Assembly (NCBI RefSeq): GCF_000337175.1
Contig: NZ_AOIJ01000086.1
Span: 147,891 to 198,300, forward strand
Reading direction: 5' to 3'
Source of the DNA: Natrinema gari JCM 14663
Lineage (GTDB): Archaea > Halobacteriota > Halobacteria > Halobacteriales > Natrialbaceae
DNA length: 50,410 bases
The translations under genes and the position numbers were made by a program. Positions 1-8,695 of this stretch are shown piece after piece; position 1 is the first letter of the stretch, and each line of letters begins with the position of its first letter. The notes under the pieces are model-generated. The model was not told the origin of the DNA, did no database searches, and saw only the letters and a program-made list of their open reading frames with translations.

Positions 1-36
1 CTTGCCAGCCCGCTCAGAGATGTGTATAAGAGACAG
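1..36 (+). other. Untrimmed Nextera adapter with Tn5 mosaic end
   Basis: The contig starts with an adapter-like stretch whose last 19 bases, AGATGTGTATAAGAGACAG, are the Tn5 mosaic end used in Nextera libraries. The reverse complement of the same 19 bases ends the contig. This is library sequence, so genomic DNA begins at 37. Confidence 0.95.
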
Positions 37-413
37 GAGAGGAAGTACAGCTCGTCGCGGTCCTCGAGTTGGATCTCGCGGGCGACGATGTCGCCGACGT
101 GGAGGAGTTCGCTCGCGGCGAGGTAGGTGTCGTCGAGGTCCCGGAGGGTGCCGGCGTTGACGAACCCGCGCCGGCGAACGTACTCGCGACAGCGGTCGCG
201 CGCCCGTTCGGCGAGCTCGTCGGGGTCGGTCTCGTCGATCGCGTTCCGAACGGGGGTGAGATCGAACGCGACCTGGAGGTCGGTGTGTTCGGTCCGGTCG
301 TCGACGCCGACGCTTCGGAGACTCCCGCAGGCCGGACAGCCGACGCTGCCGGTCTCGTAGTACGACCACCGAGTCCCACACGCCTTGCACTCGCGCTCGC
401 CCCGAATTTTCAT
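37..413 (-). CDS. Zinc-ribbon haloarchaeal protein, 3' end cut by contig edge
   Basis: Reading leftwards from the ATG at 413, the protein begins MKIRGERECKACGTRWSYYE and continues with a second CPAC knuckle, giving a CxxC...CxxC TFIIB-type zinc ribbon in the first 40 residues. A charged helical part follows (around residues 45-120) with many Arg and Asp. The reading frame is open to the adapter, so the C-terminus is missing for technical reasons. The N-terminus matches a conserved haloarchaeal family that I recall as DUF7117; function is unknown, and a nucleic-acid-binding or regulatory role is only suggested by the zinc ribbon. No neighbour clarifies its job. Confidence 0.75.
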
Positions 414-677
414 GTGCGGGGGTACGGTCGGAACGGCAAAAGGCCCACCGACCCGCCGCGACCGGGCAGCAACGGCGTGGGCCGGTTCGATGGGTCGATC
501 GAAACCATCGGTGACGTCCACGTTCGTCCCCGCTTCATCGTTTCTCGTGACACTTCGACCCCGTTGATGGTACCCATGCAATGAGGGTCATCGATCGTTG
601 GGCATCGTTCAATAGGTGATTAACGGGCAGCACCTGCAGGCCACATCGAAACCAAACGGAACATCCAACCCGAATAT

Positions 678-1307
678 ATGTCCCGGAGACTGAACCGGCG
701 AACGTTCGTGACCGCAGCAGGAACAGCAAGCGCACTCGCACTCGCCGGGTGTGCAGACAGCGGCCCCGGCGGCAACGAGACGGACGACGAGAACGACACG
801 ACCGGCGATGAGAACGAGAGCGAGGACGGCGAGACCGGCGGAGACGGGACGTATACGCTGACCGTCATGGTCGAAGACGCCGACGGAGCGGTCGACGGCG
901 CGACCGTCACTCTCGAGGAAGCGGGCATGGGCGGTTCGTCCGACGACGAGATGGACAACGAGTCAGACAACGTCTCGGACAACGAGTCGATGACCGACAA
1001 CGAGACGGACAACATGTCGGACGACGAGATGGGCAATGAATCGGACAACGAGACCACGACCGACGGCGGCGGGAGTTTCCCGATGGAAGACGAGACCGAC
1101 GGGAACGGCGAGGTCGAGTTCGCGGACCTTGAGAACGGGTCCTACACCGTCAGCGCCGAATACGAGGGCGACGAGACCGAATCGGACGTCGAAATCGACG
1201 GCGGCGACGAGGAGGTCGCGCTGATGTTCGGCGACGGCGACACCGGCGGTAACGAGACGGAGAGCGGAAACGAGAGCAACGAGAGCGACGCCGAAAACAG
1301 TTCGTAA
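678..1307 (+). CDS. Secreted acidic lipoprotein with Asn-sequon tract
   Basis: The 209-residue product opens with a Tat signal (RR in NRRTFV, residues 7-8) followed by a hydrophobic stretch and the lipobox LAGC, so it should be exported folded and lipid-anchored to the outer face of the membrane. After an acidic linker come two beta-type segments (around 55-80 and 135-170: TYTLTVMVEDADGAVDGATV and NGEVEFADLENGSYTVSA), which resemble a carboxypeptidase-regulatory-like/SpaA-like beta sandwich. Between them lies a low-complexity insert built from DNES/DNET/DNMS units. The start ATG at 678 lies within AATATATG, with no Shine-Dalgarno, as expected for a leaderless transcript. No specific function can be assigned. 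Confidence 0.8.
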   Translation: MSRRLNRRTFVTAAGTASALALAGCADSGPGGNETDDENDTTGDENESEDGETGGDGTYTLTVMVEDADGAVDGATVTLEEAGMGGSSDDEMDNESDNVSDNESMTDNETDNMSDDEMGNESDNETTTDGGGSFPMEDETDGNGEVEFADLENGSYTVSAEYEGDETESDVEIDGGDEEVALMFGDGDTGGNETESGNESNESDAENSS

Positions 1308-1696
1308 CCGGTTCCGTCGGGCCCCGACCGGGGCCGTGTCCCATCGGTTTCGATCGCAGCAACCCAGAAACAGACGGTGGGTCCCGTTTTCGACGCGAGC
1401 GCCAATCGGAGCGACGGCTGCACGCCGAGCGACTGCCATCCGAGAGCGGCCGCCCGTTTCGGATCGTTTCGTGACGGAAACTGCGTCCTTCCGAGCTGAA
1501 ACGACGCGGTGCACACAGAGCGGAACCGGACGACAGCGACGGTCCGAGGCCCGTTGTGTCGAGTCGCCGGCTCGTTTACGAGCGTGTGGCTGGCCAGCAG
1601 GTCGCCGTCCGCTCGAGTGTGACCCCGAACCGGGCAACGGCGCGATGTCGACTCGGCGTAGCGGCTTTTTTCCCCGTCCGCTCGGTAGTCACGCGT
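1308..1696. other. Intergenic region, nothing recognised
   Basis: About 390 bp between the lipoprotein and the small 48-residue gene. Both strands carry open frames, but all look like composition artefacts (Arg/Ser/Pro-rich translations). I saw no RNA gene, repeat or remnant. Confidence 0.5.
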
Positions 1697-1843
1697 ATGC
1701 GTGACGAAGAAGAAATCCGCGAACAGTACGAGTTCCTCAAAGACCACCTCGAGAGCGACGAGATGCGCCACGACGGCGTCGAGGAGATGTTTACCTACTA
1801 CAAACGCGCGATCGGCTGGGTGCTCGAGGAAGAACACATGTAA
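1697..1843 (+). CDS. Small conserved acidic protein, 48 aa
   Basis: The product starts MRDEEEIREQYEFLKDHLES and is a short, charged, probably helical protein ending in VLEEEHM. I chose the ATG at 1697 because the acidic, Arg-poor sequence begins exactly there, while the frame upstream reads as low-quality Arg/Val-rich translation. Small proteins of this type are widely conserved in haloarchaea as hypotheticals. There are no cysteines and no membrane segment. Function is unknown; it stands alone between two gene-poor gaps. Confidence 0.6.
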   Translation: MRDEEEIREQYEFLKDHLESDEMRHDGVEEMFTYYKRAIGWVLEEEHM

Positions 1844-2250
1844 CCGCGGTCACGCGCGACGGGATCACCCTGACCGGTGTCGTTACATTTAAGTACACTC
1901 GGCAGAACCTTTCTGGTGACGCTTCGCTTGGAGGGCCGAAGCGTCAGCGGGGACCAATTCAGGGCGGCAAGCGATCGCGTGACATTTTTCCGTCACGCGA
2001 TCTGCTTTCCTGTTTCGATATCGAATCGACATAGCGTCGGTGCTGTCTGTTACTCCCGAACGATATGAGTCGGTGATATCGCGGTCACCCAATATAATTG
2101 TACCGAAACGTAACTCCCGAACTGTAAACATGAACCGCACATTATGTGTGGTTCCACGGACGATTCGTCACGGGTGTTATGGATCGCCTGCGGTGAGAAC
2201 GCACCCTCTCGCTGGTAATAGCCCCCTTTCGATCGAAACGACCCGATAGC
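1844..2250. other. Intergenic region with AT-rich patches
   Basis: Roughly 400 bp upstream of the PadR gene. AT-rich stretches (for example around 1985-2000 and 2085-2130) stand out from the GC-rich background, but I see no convincing gene, RNA or repeat. Confidence 0.45.
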
Positions 2251-2286
2251 CTTATTAAAATTCGACAGTAAGTACGATTGGTACTT
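2251..2286 (+). promoter_or_regulatory. TATA-like box and perfect palindrome before padR-type gene
   Basis: A TATA-like TTATTAAA at about 2252-2259 is followed at 2270-2286 by a perfect inverted repeat, AAGTAC-GATTG-GTACTT (6-5-6), which ends five bases before the start codon at 2292. In a leaderless archaeal promoter this position covers the expected transcription start, so binding would block initiation. PadR proteins commonly autorepress from such sites; the assignment here is inferred. Confidence 0.55.
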
Positions 2287-2291
2287 TCCCA

Positions 2292-2567
2292 ATGTACGAC
2301 CTGACAGGATTCCAGCGCGACTTGCTCTACGTCATCGCCGGCGAGGACGAGCCCCATGGTCTGGCGATCAAGGAGGAACTCGAACAGTACTACGAGAAGG
2401 AAATCCACCACGGACGGCTCTATCCAAACCTCGACACGCTCGTCGACAAGGGCCTCGTCGAAAAGGGCCGTCGGGATCGTCGAACGAACTTTTATACGCT
2501 CACTCGCCGCGGTCGCCGCGAACTCGAGGCGCGCCGCGAGTGGGAGAGCCAGTACGTCGACCTGTAG
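2292..2567 (+). CDS. PadR-family transcriptional regulator
   Basis: The 91-residue protein is a single winged helix-turn-helix domain of the PadR type: LTGFQRDLLYVIAG at the start, HGRLYPNLDTLVDKGLVEKG as recognition helix and turn, then a basic wing RRDRRTNFYTLTRRGRREL. It lacks the C-terminal dimerisation extension of PadR subfamily 1, which fits the short PadR-s2/haloarchaeal forms. The palindrome directly upstream is a candidate autoregulatory site. Its effector is unknown. The membrane protein gene 108 bp downstream on the same strand may be a target, but it has its own spacer. Confidence 0.85.
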   Translation: MYDLTGFQRDLLYVIAGEDEPHGLAIKEELEQYYEKEIHHGRLYPNLDTLVDKGLVEKGRRDRRTNFYTLTRRGRRELEARREWESQYVDL

Positions 2568-2675
2568 CGGGCCCCGGATCCCGGTCGCTTCCGTCGCTGG
2601 ACGCCCAGGAGTCCCGACTGTCGGGCCGCCTTTCCCGGCGCGTCGCTTATCCGTGGTCGCAGCGAACGTTCGGCA

Positions 2676-3983
2676 GTGAACGAGGTTGCGCTACAGGTCG
2701 CGGATGCGCCCCTCGAGGAGACGGTCGTTCGGATGGCCCTCGCGGGCGCGCTGGGGATGTTCCTCGGACTCGAGCGCGAGTGGTCACAGAAGTCGGCCGG
2801 TATTCGGACGTTCTCGCTGATCAGTCTGCTCGGGGCGGTCTTTACCGTGCTCGTACGCGAGGGTGGGTTCGGCGAGAGTCTGCTCCTGTTGGGCGGTGTT
2901 TTAGTGATCGTTCAGGGAATCTTGCTCGCGGTCCAGGGACTCATGCAGGACGATCCCGCGGAGACGGGGCTGTCGCTGACGACCTCCGTGTCGATGCTCG
3001 TCACCTACGGTGTCGGCGTCCTCGTTGCCGCCGGGTTCATTCTCGAGGGCGTCACCGTCGCCGTCCTCTCCTCGCTCCTGTTGGTGTTAAAGCGGGAACT
3101 CCACGAGTTCGCCTGGGGACTCTCCCGCGAGGAGATGCGCTCGACCACGGAGTTCGCCATCCTCGCGTTCGTCATCTATCCGGTGCTCCCGGCCACCTAC
3201 GAGCCCGAAATCGCGGGGCTCACGATCCCACTCGAGCCGCAAGTCATTTGGCTGATGGTCGTCGCCGTCGCGGGGATCGGGATCGTCAACTACGCGATCG
3301 TCTCCACCTACGGCGGTCGTGGCATCGCGATCACCGGCTTCTTCGGTGGACTCGCCTCATCGACGGCCGTCGTCGGAACGATGCTCGACCACGTCAACCA
3401 GCGGCCCGACGCGTCCTCGTATGCCGTCGCGGCGATCCTGCTCGCGAACGCCGCGATGGCCGCTCGGAATCTGGCGATCGCGGTCGGCTTCACCGCGGGC
3501 GGCGGGACCGATATGCTCGTCGAGGCGATCATCCCGCTCGGTGCCGTCATCCTGCTCGCATTCGCCGTCGCCGCACTCACCGCCGACTGGAGCGAATCCG
3601 GCCCGATGGATCTCGAGAGCCCGTTTTCGCTGCAAAACGCCCTCGCGTTCGGGGCCGTCTTCCTCGTCGTCCTCGTGTTCGGGTCGCTGGCCGAGACGTG
3701 GTTCGGAACGCTGGGCTTCTACGCGACCGCCGTCGCCAGCGGCTTCGTCTCGAGTGCCGGTGCGACCACCTCGGCGGTCGTCCTCTACCGCGGCGGGCAA
3801 CTGGGGCCGGCGGAGGCGACGATCGCCATCCTGCTCGCGACGGTCTCGAGCATCGTGGTCAAGGCACTGCTGGCTGCGACCTCGACGAACGACAGCTTCC
3901 GAAACCGGGTCGCGGCCTACAGTACGCTTCTCCTGGTGGGCGGTGGGCTGGCCGCGGCGGCGCTCGTCGTCGTTTCGGCCTGA
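2676..3983 (+). CDS. MgtC/SapB-like and DUF4010 membrane protein
   Basis: The 435-residue product is an integral membrane protein. Its N-terminal part (about residues 15-140) has the MgtC/SapB signature LAGALGMFLGLEREW followed by GIRTFSLISLLGAV; the C-terminal part (about 175-430) is a multi-helix DUF4010 region with GGLASSTAVVGTM and SSAGATTSAVVLYRGG. Around twelve hydrophobic segments are visible. Such fusions are common in archaea and bacteria; a transport role is suspected but unproven, and MgtC itself affects phosphate/Mg homeostasis in bacteria. Translation most likely starts at a GTG (2676), because the conserved MgtC region begins soon after it and no ATG lies upstream in frame nearby. 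Confidence 0.85.
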   Translation: MNEVALQVADAPLEETVVRMALAGALGMFLGLEREWSQKSAGIRTFSLISLLGAVFTVLVREGGFGESLLLLGGVLVIVQGILLAVQGLMQDDPAETGLSLTTSVSMLVTYGVGVLVAAGFILEGVTVAVLSSLLLVLKRELHEFAWGLSREEMRSTTEFAILAFVIYPVLPATYEPEIAGLTIPLEPQVIWLMVVAVAGIGIVNYAIVSTYGGRGIAITGFFGGLASSTAVVGTMLDHVNQRPDASSYAVAAILLANAAMAARNLAIAVGFTAGGGTDMLVEAIIPLGAVILLAFAVAALTADWSESGPMDLESPFSLQNALAFGAVFLVVLVFGSLAETWFGTLGFYATAVASGFVSSAGATTSAVVLYRGGQLGPAEATIAILLATVSSIVVKALLAATSTNDSFRNRVAAYSTLLLVGGGLAAAALVVVSA

Positions 3984-4152
3984 CTACCCGTACTCGCTCC
4001 GTTCAGCGTGACGGTATGTGCCGTCGCAGTCCGTGGTCACGGACTGCTGCTCGCCGTCGGGACACGACGGCCCGTCGCGATGTCGTCCTCGAGACGGCGT
4101 TCCGAACGGCGCTGTTGTCGCTGGGGATGGATACAAGCGTTCTGGGAGCAGG

Positions 4153-5463
4153 TCAGTCCACCTCGTCCGTGACGACAGCTCGGTCAGGCAGTTCGGGATT
4201 CGGTTCCCGGCCCAGGGTGAGCAGTCGCTCGGTAAGAGTGAGTTCGTCCGCGACCGGACTCGGTTTCGCAATTTCCTCGTATTCGACCGCTACGCCCCCG
4301 TCATCGGCTGTGATTTTGACGACACACAGCTGATACGACGGGTAGAAGACTGGCGGCAGTCGACCGGCGATGACATCTCGCCGGTGGAGCCGCTTTAGCC
4401 ACGTCCCAGTGTTGACGAGCAGCCTGCCATCGAGTTCGATCTCGGTCGGTCGATGGGTATGTCCATAGCAAAAAACCGCCGTCTTCGGTCGGTCATCGAA
4501 GACGTGGCGGGCAGCGTTCTTGTACGGCGCTTCGGGATCGACCGTGAGATCCGTTTCGGCGACACCGAAGCGGTCGATCGTCTCCCTGAGATCGCGGAGG
4601 AAGAAAAACAGGGGTATTCCGACGAGCAACAACAGCCCGACGATCGCGACATTGATCACGAGAAGTAAGTGGACAGCCGCCCCGGCCAGACCGAACTGAG
4701 CGAGGAACGCGTCCGCCGTCTCGATCGGCAGCGTCCAGAGGCCGGCCAGATCGAGCCCCGCGAGAACCGCGAGGATGAGACTGAGGTTGAACAGAAACAG
4801 GAAGGGGACCGTGGCGTATCGCAGGAGCGGATTCATTTCACGGTAGAAGTACTTCGAGACGAGCCACTTCGGCAGTCGTTCGGTTGGCGTTACTGCCTGC
4901 ACGTCTTTCAACCAGTTGTACCGTCCCCGGTTGGATAGCTTCCCAGCCCGACTCGTCACGTGAGTATTGTAGAAGTACCCCAGCGGCGTCGCGTGGGGGT
5001 TTCCGAAGTCCTCGATTCGGTTGTTGGGATCCTGCTGGTGCCCGTGCTCGAACCAAATCGTTCGATCGCCGACCCGGCGGGTAATCGACTCGACCTGAAC
5101 GAGCTCGACGTTGTACTCGCCAAGCCGGTCGACGTACTCGTCGTACGCAGCGAGTTCGTGGTCGTGATTCCCCGGAAGCAGCGTGATCGGGACGGACTCG
5201 CCGGTCGCACGGAGCTGTTCGAACAGTTCCGAATACGTCTCGACGAGAACGTCGAACTTCTCGACCCCCTCGAGTTCGGTGAACTCCCAGAGACCGAACG
5301 CATCGCCGTTGATGATCAACTCCACGGCCTCGTCGGTCGTTTCCAACCGCTCGAGGAAGGCGAGCAACTCATCCAGGAAATCGACGTGGCCGAGTTGTTC
5401 GTCGCCGCCGATATGGAGGTCACTGATCACGTAATAGACCGGATCGTCGGCGTCGTCGGCCAT
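4153..5463 (-). CDS. Membrane-anchored calcineurin-like metallophosphoesterase
   Basis: The 436-residue protein carries the full dinuclear metal site of calcineurin-like phosphoesterases: D15/H17 (SDLHIGG), D54 (NGDAF), N99-H100-D101 (GNHDHE), H140 and H142 (EHGHQQD), and H335/H337 (YGHTHRP). Unusually, two strongly hydrophobic segments (about 214-236 and 261-290) are inserted between the fifth and last motifs, so the catalytic fold is interrupted by a membrane hairpin while both halves stay on the same, probably cytoplasmic, side. The motif style resembles UDP-diacylglucosamine hydrolase-like (LpxH-type) enzymes, but haloarchaea have no lipid A and the substrate is unknown. It is monocistronic and convergent with the gene to its left. 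Confidence 0.85.
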   Translation of the reverse strand: MADDADDPVYYVISDLHIGGDEQLGHVDFLDELLAFLERLETTDEAVELIINGDAFGLWEFTELEGVEKFDVLVETYSELFEQLRATGESVPITLLPGNHDHELAAYDEYVDRLGEYNVELVQVESITRRVGDRTIWFEHGHQQDPNNRIEDFGNPHATPLGYFYNTHVTSRAGKLSNRGRYNWLKDVQAVTPTERLPKWLVSKYFYREMNPLLRYATVPFLFLFNLSLILAVLAGLDLAGLWTLPIETADAFLAQFGLAGAAVHLLLVINVAIVGLLLLVGIPLFFFLRDLRETIDRFGVAETDLTVDPEAPYKNAARHVFDDRPKTAVFCYGHTHRPTEIELDGRLLVNTGTWLKRLHRRDVIAGRLPPVFYPSYQLCVVKITADDGGVAVEYEEIAKPSPVADELTLTERLLTLGREPNPELPDRAVVTDEVD

Positions 5464-5602
5464 CGTTTGAGATGTCTTCGCCTACTATTAAAATGGTTCC
5501 AGGCAAGTAGTGCGGAAGATCGACCCCAGTCATCACGGCTCATGGACAGCAGTCACCTCCGTGAACGTCACTCTCAGCCCAGCGGTTGCAGTCTTTTCGG
5601 AG

Positions 5603-6895
5603 TCACTCGCCGCGAATCTCGGTCATGTGATCGATTCGCTTCTGGACGAGGTCGGCTTTACCGATATCGTGACGGATCCGAAGTCCCTCCTCGCCGGCGA
5701 CTGCGAGGGCGTCTTCCGCGATCTCCTCGGCCTCGGCGATCGAGTCGGCGACACCGACCAGCGCGAACGACCGCGAGGTGGTCGTGTAGATGCCGTCGTC
5801 GCGCTCGTCCACACTAGCGTAGTACAGCAGGGCGTCGCCGGCACTCTCCTCGTCGACCTGGACCTTCGCCCCGGCTTTGGGGTCGGTCGGGTACCCCTCC
5901 GGCACGGCGTACTTGCAGACCGTCGCCTGGGAGGCGAAGTCGAGTTCCGGCAGGGACTCGCCGTCGCGAGCCGCGGTGAGGACATCGAGGAAGTCGGTTT
6001 CCAGCACCGGTAGCGTGTTCATCGCCTCGGGATCGCCGAAGCGGGCGTTGAATTCGACGACGCGCGGGCCGGTCTCGGTCAGCATGAACTGGCCATAGAG
6101 GATGCCGCGGTAGTCGTCGAGCGCGTCGACGGTCGCCTCAATGATCGAGACGGCGTCCTCGTAGTCCGACTCGGTCATGAACGGCAGTTCGTCGGTCGCG
6201 TCGGAGTAACTGCCCATGCCGCCCGTGTTCGGCCCCTCGTCGCCCTCGTAGGCGCGCTTGTGGTCCTGGACCGCCGGTGCGGTGCGGAACTCCCCGTTCG
6301 CGACGAACGCCTGGATCGTGAACTCCTCGCCGAGCAGCCGTTCCTCCAGTACGATCCGGTCGTAGTCCGACTCCCGAATGTACTCCTTGCCCTCCTCGGC
6401 GGTCACCTGATCGCCGATGACCTTGACGCCCTTGCCGCCGGTGAGGCCGACGGGCTTGATCGCGAGGTCGCCATCGTACTCGTCGACGAAGTCACACGCG
6501 GCCTCCATGTCGTCGAACGTCTCGAAGTCCGGACAGCCCGGAACGTCGTTCTCCCGCATGAACCGCCGCTGGAACGCCTTGTCGGTCTCGATGCGGGCGT
6601 CGTCCGCTTTCGGGCCGAAGGCGTAGACCCCCGCGGACTCGAGCGCGTCCGCGACGCCGGCCTCAAGCGGCGCTTCCGGGCCGATCACGGCGATCGTCGC
6701 GTCGACCTCTGCGGCGTAGTCGACGACGGCGTCGGGATCGGTCGTCTCGAGCGTCTCGAACCCGGCGGCGATGCGGGCGATGCCTGGATTCCGATTGCCG
6801 GCACAGGCGTACAGGTCGGCCTCGCTGTCCTCGAGCGCACGGGCGATGGCGTGCTCGCGGCCGCCGCCACCGATCAGCAGCACGTTCTCTCGCAT
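5603..6895 (-). CDS. purD: Phosphoribosylamine-glycine ligase
   Basis: The 430-residue enzyme performs the second step of de novo purine synthesis, ATP-dependent joining of glycine to phosphoribosylamine in the cytoplasm. The N-terminal domain shows the nucleotide loop LLIGGGGREHAIARAL (residues 6-21). The ATP-grasp part includes KPVGLTGGKGVKV and EFTIQAFVANGEF, and the typical GGMGSYSDA motif is present. Length matches the family. It starts at the ATG at 6895 with no nearby operon partner; the next gene upstream is divergent. Nothing suggests inactivation. Confidence 0.95.
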   Translation of the reverse strand: MRENVLLIGGGGREHAIARALEDSEADLYACAGNRNPGIARIAAGFETLETTDPDAVVDYAAEVDATIAVIGPEAPLEAGVADALESAGVYAFGPKADDARIETDKAFQRRFMRENDVPGCPDFETFDDMEAACDFVDEYDGDLAIKPVGLTGGKGVKVIGDQVTAEEGKEYIRESDYDRIVLEERLLGEEFTIQAFVANGEFRTAPAVQDHKRAYEGDEGPNTGGMGSYSDATDELPFMTESDYEDAVSIIEATVDALDDYRGILYGQFMLTETGPRVVEFNARFGDPEAMNTLPVLETDFLDVLTAARDGESLPELDFASQATVCKYAVPEGYPTDPKAGAKVQVDEESAGDALLYYASVDERDDGIYTTTSRSFALVGVADSIAEAEEIAEDALAVAGEEGLRIRHDIGKADLVQKRIDHMTEIRGE

Positions 6896-7091
6896 GGTCG
6901 AACGCGGAACGCACGAACCTGTAAGCGTTGCTCTTTCCTCGAGTCAAAAGTGTGCACGGCCGTGGGTATCCATCGGCGGGAGCGGGACTGCTCTCCACGA
7001 CGCTACGTGGCCGCGAGCCGGCGATCGCGTCCCAGATATACAACAGAACGGATAGATAATCTACTTGCCACTCGAGCGAATTTATCGCGGC

Positions 7092-7910
7092 ATGAATCGA
7101 CGCCGATTCCTCCAGGCCCTCGCGACCGGTGGGGGGGTCACCGCTGCCGGCTGCGTGGCACTGCCGTTTTCAAACGACGGACCGCCGACTGCCGACGTGT
7201 TCGAGGACTACTGGTACGATGGAACGGACCTCGTCGTTCGGTTTCGCGACGGTGCCGACGTCCGGCGGGCCGTCCTGCACAACCCCGCCGCCGACGAGGA
7301 GTACGAGACGGTCACCCGTCCGGGGAGTCGCGTCCGGTTTCCCGTTGTCTTCCCGGACCGACTCGAGACGTACGTTTCCCGGTCGCTTCGCGTGACAGCC
7401 GAGACACCGGACGGTTCGACCCAACAGCGGATCTGGGGGGCGGTTCACGCGTACGTGAGCACCGTGGACCCCCTCCCGGACGGCCGCGCGCGACTCGAGA
7501 TCGAGAACCAGGGCGACGGACCGCTGCTCGTCAGGTTCGTCGCGATCCACGGCGACGTACCGAACCCAACGGTCGATCCGCAGGCAGACTCGTTCGACCC
7601 GTCGACGTTCGATCTGGGGCCGGGCGTCATCGGTATCGAGGAGAATCGGCCGCTCTCACCGTCGAGAACCGATCTCGTCGTCCCGCCGGGCGAGACGAAA
7701 CCGTTCGAAACGACCTACGTACCGTTCGCGTTCCCCGACGGTGTCGACGCGGCCGACTGTGCCGGGGACGAGCGAACCGGCAGAATCGCCGTCGTTCCCG
7801 GTTCCGGCGGCAGCATGGCCTACGACTTCACGTATCGCCTCGAAGGCGAGCCAGCCAACCTCGAGGGACGAGCGGCGGCCTGTTCTGATCCGGTCGTCGA
7901 CGTGAACTGA
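7092..7910 (+). CDS. Tat-exported lipoprotein, unknown function
   Basis: The 272-residue product begins MNRRRFLQALATGGGVTAAG and continues with C, so it has a twin-arginine signal and a lipobox (AAGC) and should be anchored outside the membrane. I preferred the ATG at 7092 over an upstream TTG at 7065 because the Tat motif then sits at the normal distance from the N-terminus. The mature part is rich in beta strands, without metal-binding motifs; only two further cysteines are visible (ADCAG and AACSD near the end), perhaps a disulfide. The family appears restricted to haloarchaea; I do not recognise a function. Confidence 0.75.
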   Translation: MNRRRFLQALATGGGVTAAGCVALPFSNDGPPTADVFEDYWYDGTDLVVRFRDGADVRRAVLHNPAADEEYETVTRPGSRVRFPVVFPDRLETYVSRSLRVTAETPDGSTQQRIWGAVHAYVSTVDPLPDGRARLEIENQGDGPLLVRFVAIHGDVPNPTVDPQADSFDPSTFDLGPGVIGIEENRPLSPSRTDLVVPPGETKPFETTYVPFAFPDGVDAADCAGDERTGRIAVVPGSGGSMAYDFTYRLEGEPANLEGRAAACSDPVVDVN

Positions 7911-7919
7911 CGCACACGC

Positions 7920-7938
7920 GGCTTCAGATCCTGAAGCT
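7920..7938 (+). promoter_or_regulatory. Putative operator GGCTTC-N7-GAAGC, copy A
   Basis: An inverted repeat with half-sites GGCTTC (7920-7925) and GAAGCT (7933-7938) separated by seven bases. The same 6-7-6 design occurs at 8696-8714 before the CPBP protease gene, and both sites end 40-41 bp before the respective ATG. It is probably the binding site of the HTH protein encoded immediately downstream. A TATA-like TTTACCTTA follows at about 7944-7952. Confidence 0.55.
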
Positions 7939-7978
7939 GCGGGATTTACCTTACGGCATCCGGAACGGAGTGCCACGC

Positions 7979-8320
7979 ATGGGCGAGGACTGCGATGTCG
8001 AAACTGTCGGGAGCGTTCTGGAAGACGCCGTCGCCCGCTCGATCCTCGTTCACGCTCGCACGGAATCGCTGTCGGCGAGCGCGCTCGCCGAACGGTGCGA
8101 CGTCTCGACGGTGACGATCTACCGACGACTCGAGACGCTTCGCGAACACGACCTCGTCGTGGCATCGACGGTTCCTGAGCGTGATGGCAACCACTACAAG
8201 GCGTATCGGACGAACGTCCGTCGCTTGACGGTCTCCCTCACCGAGGAGGGGTTCGAGCTAGAGATCGAACGCAAGGACACACCCGCCGACCGATTCACCA
8301 CCCTCATAGAGGAGATGTGA
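7979..8320 (+). CDS. Winged helix-turn-helix (ArsR-like) regulator
   Basis: The 113-residue protein has a winged HTH: SVLEDAVARSILVHARTESL as first helices, then SASALAERCDVSTVTIYRRL as HTH with recognition helix, and a wing VVASTVPERDGNHYKAYRTN. It ends with a short region probably used for dimerisation. The ATG at 7979 is chosen over the GTG at 7970 because it places the upstream palindrome at the same distance as in the CPBP gene. The next gene begins three bases after its stop codon, and HTH proteins paired with DUF7521 membrane proteins are a recurring haloarchaeal arrangement, so the two probably act together. Ligand unknown. Confidence 0.8.
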   Translation: MGEDCDVETVGSVLEDAVARSILVHARTESLSASALAERCDVSTVTIYRRLETLREHDLVVASTVPERDGNHYKAYRTNVRRLTVSLTEEGFELEIERKDTPADRFTTLIEEM

Positions 8321-8322
8321 CA

Positions 8323-8655
8323 ATGATTCCGACCATCGACCCGTCGTTCGAAGCGATCGTACAGGGGAGCCTAATGCTCGTCTTGACCATCCTTGGCCTC
8401 GCCATCGTCGTCGTCGCGTTGCAGGGGTATCGACGGAACCAGAGCCGTCCCATGCTATTTCTCGCGGTTGGATTCGCCGCAATAATCGTCCCCGAACTCG
8501 CGATGACGGTCATCGCGAGGTTCGTCGAAGTCTCTCAGTTCAGGGCGATAACCGTGTATCAGGTGACGAACGTCTTCGCGTTCCTCTGTATCCTCCGCGC
8601 GATCACGATGGAGCCCGATCGATCACGAGCCGATGACGGTCGGCACGACTACTGA
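8323..8655 (+). CDS. DUF7521-like small membrane protein
   Basis: The 110-residue product has three hydrophobic helices (about residues 13-35, 44-64 and 73-92), with short charged loops such as GYRRNQSRP and an acidic/basic tail. This matches the haloarchaeal membrane family I know as DUF7521, usually encoded directly behind an HTH regulator as here (three-base gap). A GTG at 8317 overlapping the previous gene is an alternative start, but the ATG at 8323 needs no overlap. It may be a membrane sensor or partner of the upstream regulator; this is inference from gene order. Confidence 0.75.
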   Translation: MIPTIDPSFEAIVQGSLMLVLTILGLAIVVVALQGYRRNQSRPMLFLAVGFAAIIVPELAMTVIARFVEVSQFRAITVYQVTNVFAFLCILRAITMEPDRSRADDGRHDY

Positions 8656-8695
8656 CTGCCGAACACGCACAGCGACGCACTCGATCGGCGGGCGT

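Noticed and set aside
14-379. Minus-strand frame of 121 residues at the contig start
   Set aside because: It runs into adapter sequence and translates to Thr/Ser/Pro/Arg-rich shadow of the zinc-ribbon gene, which is read in another frame.
2540-4333. 597-residue plus-strand frame overlapping the MgtC/DUF4010 gene
   Set aside because: Arg-rich shadow in another frame of a clear membrane protein.
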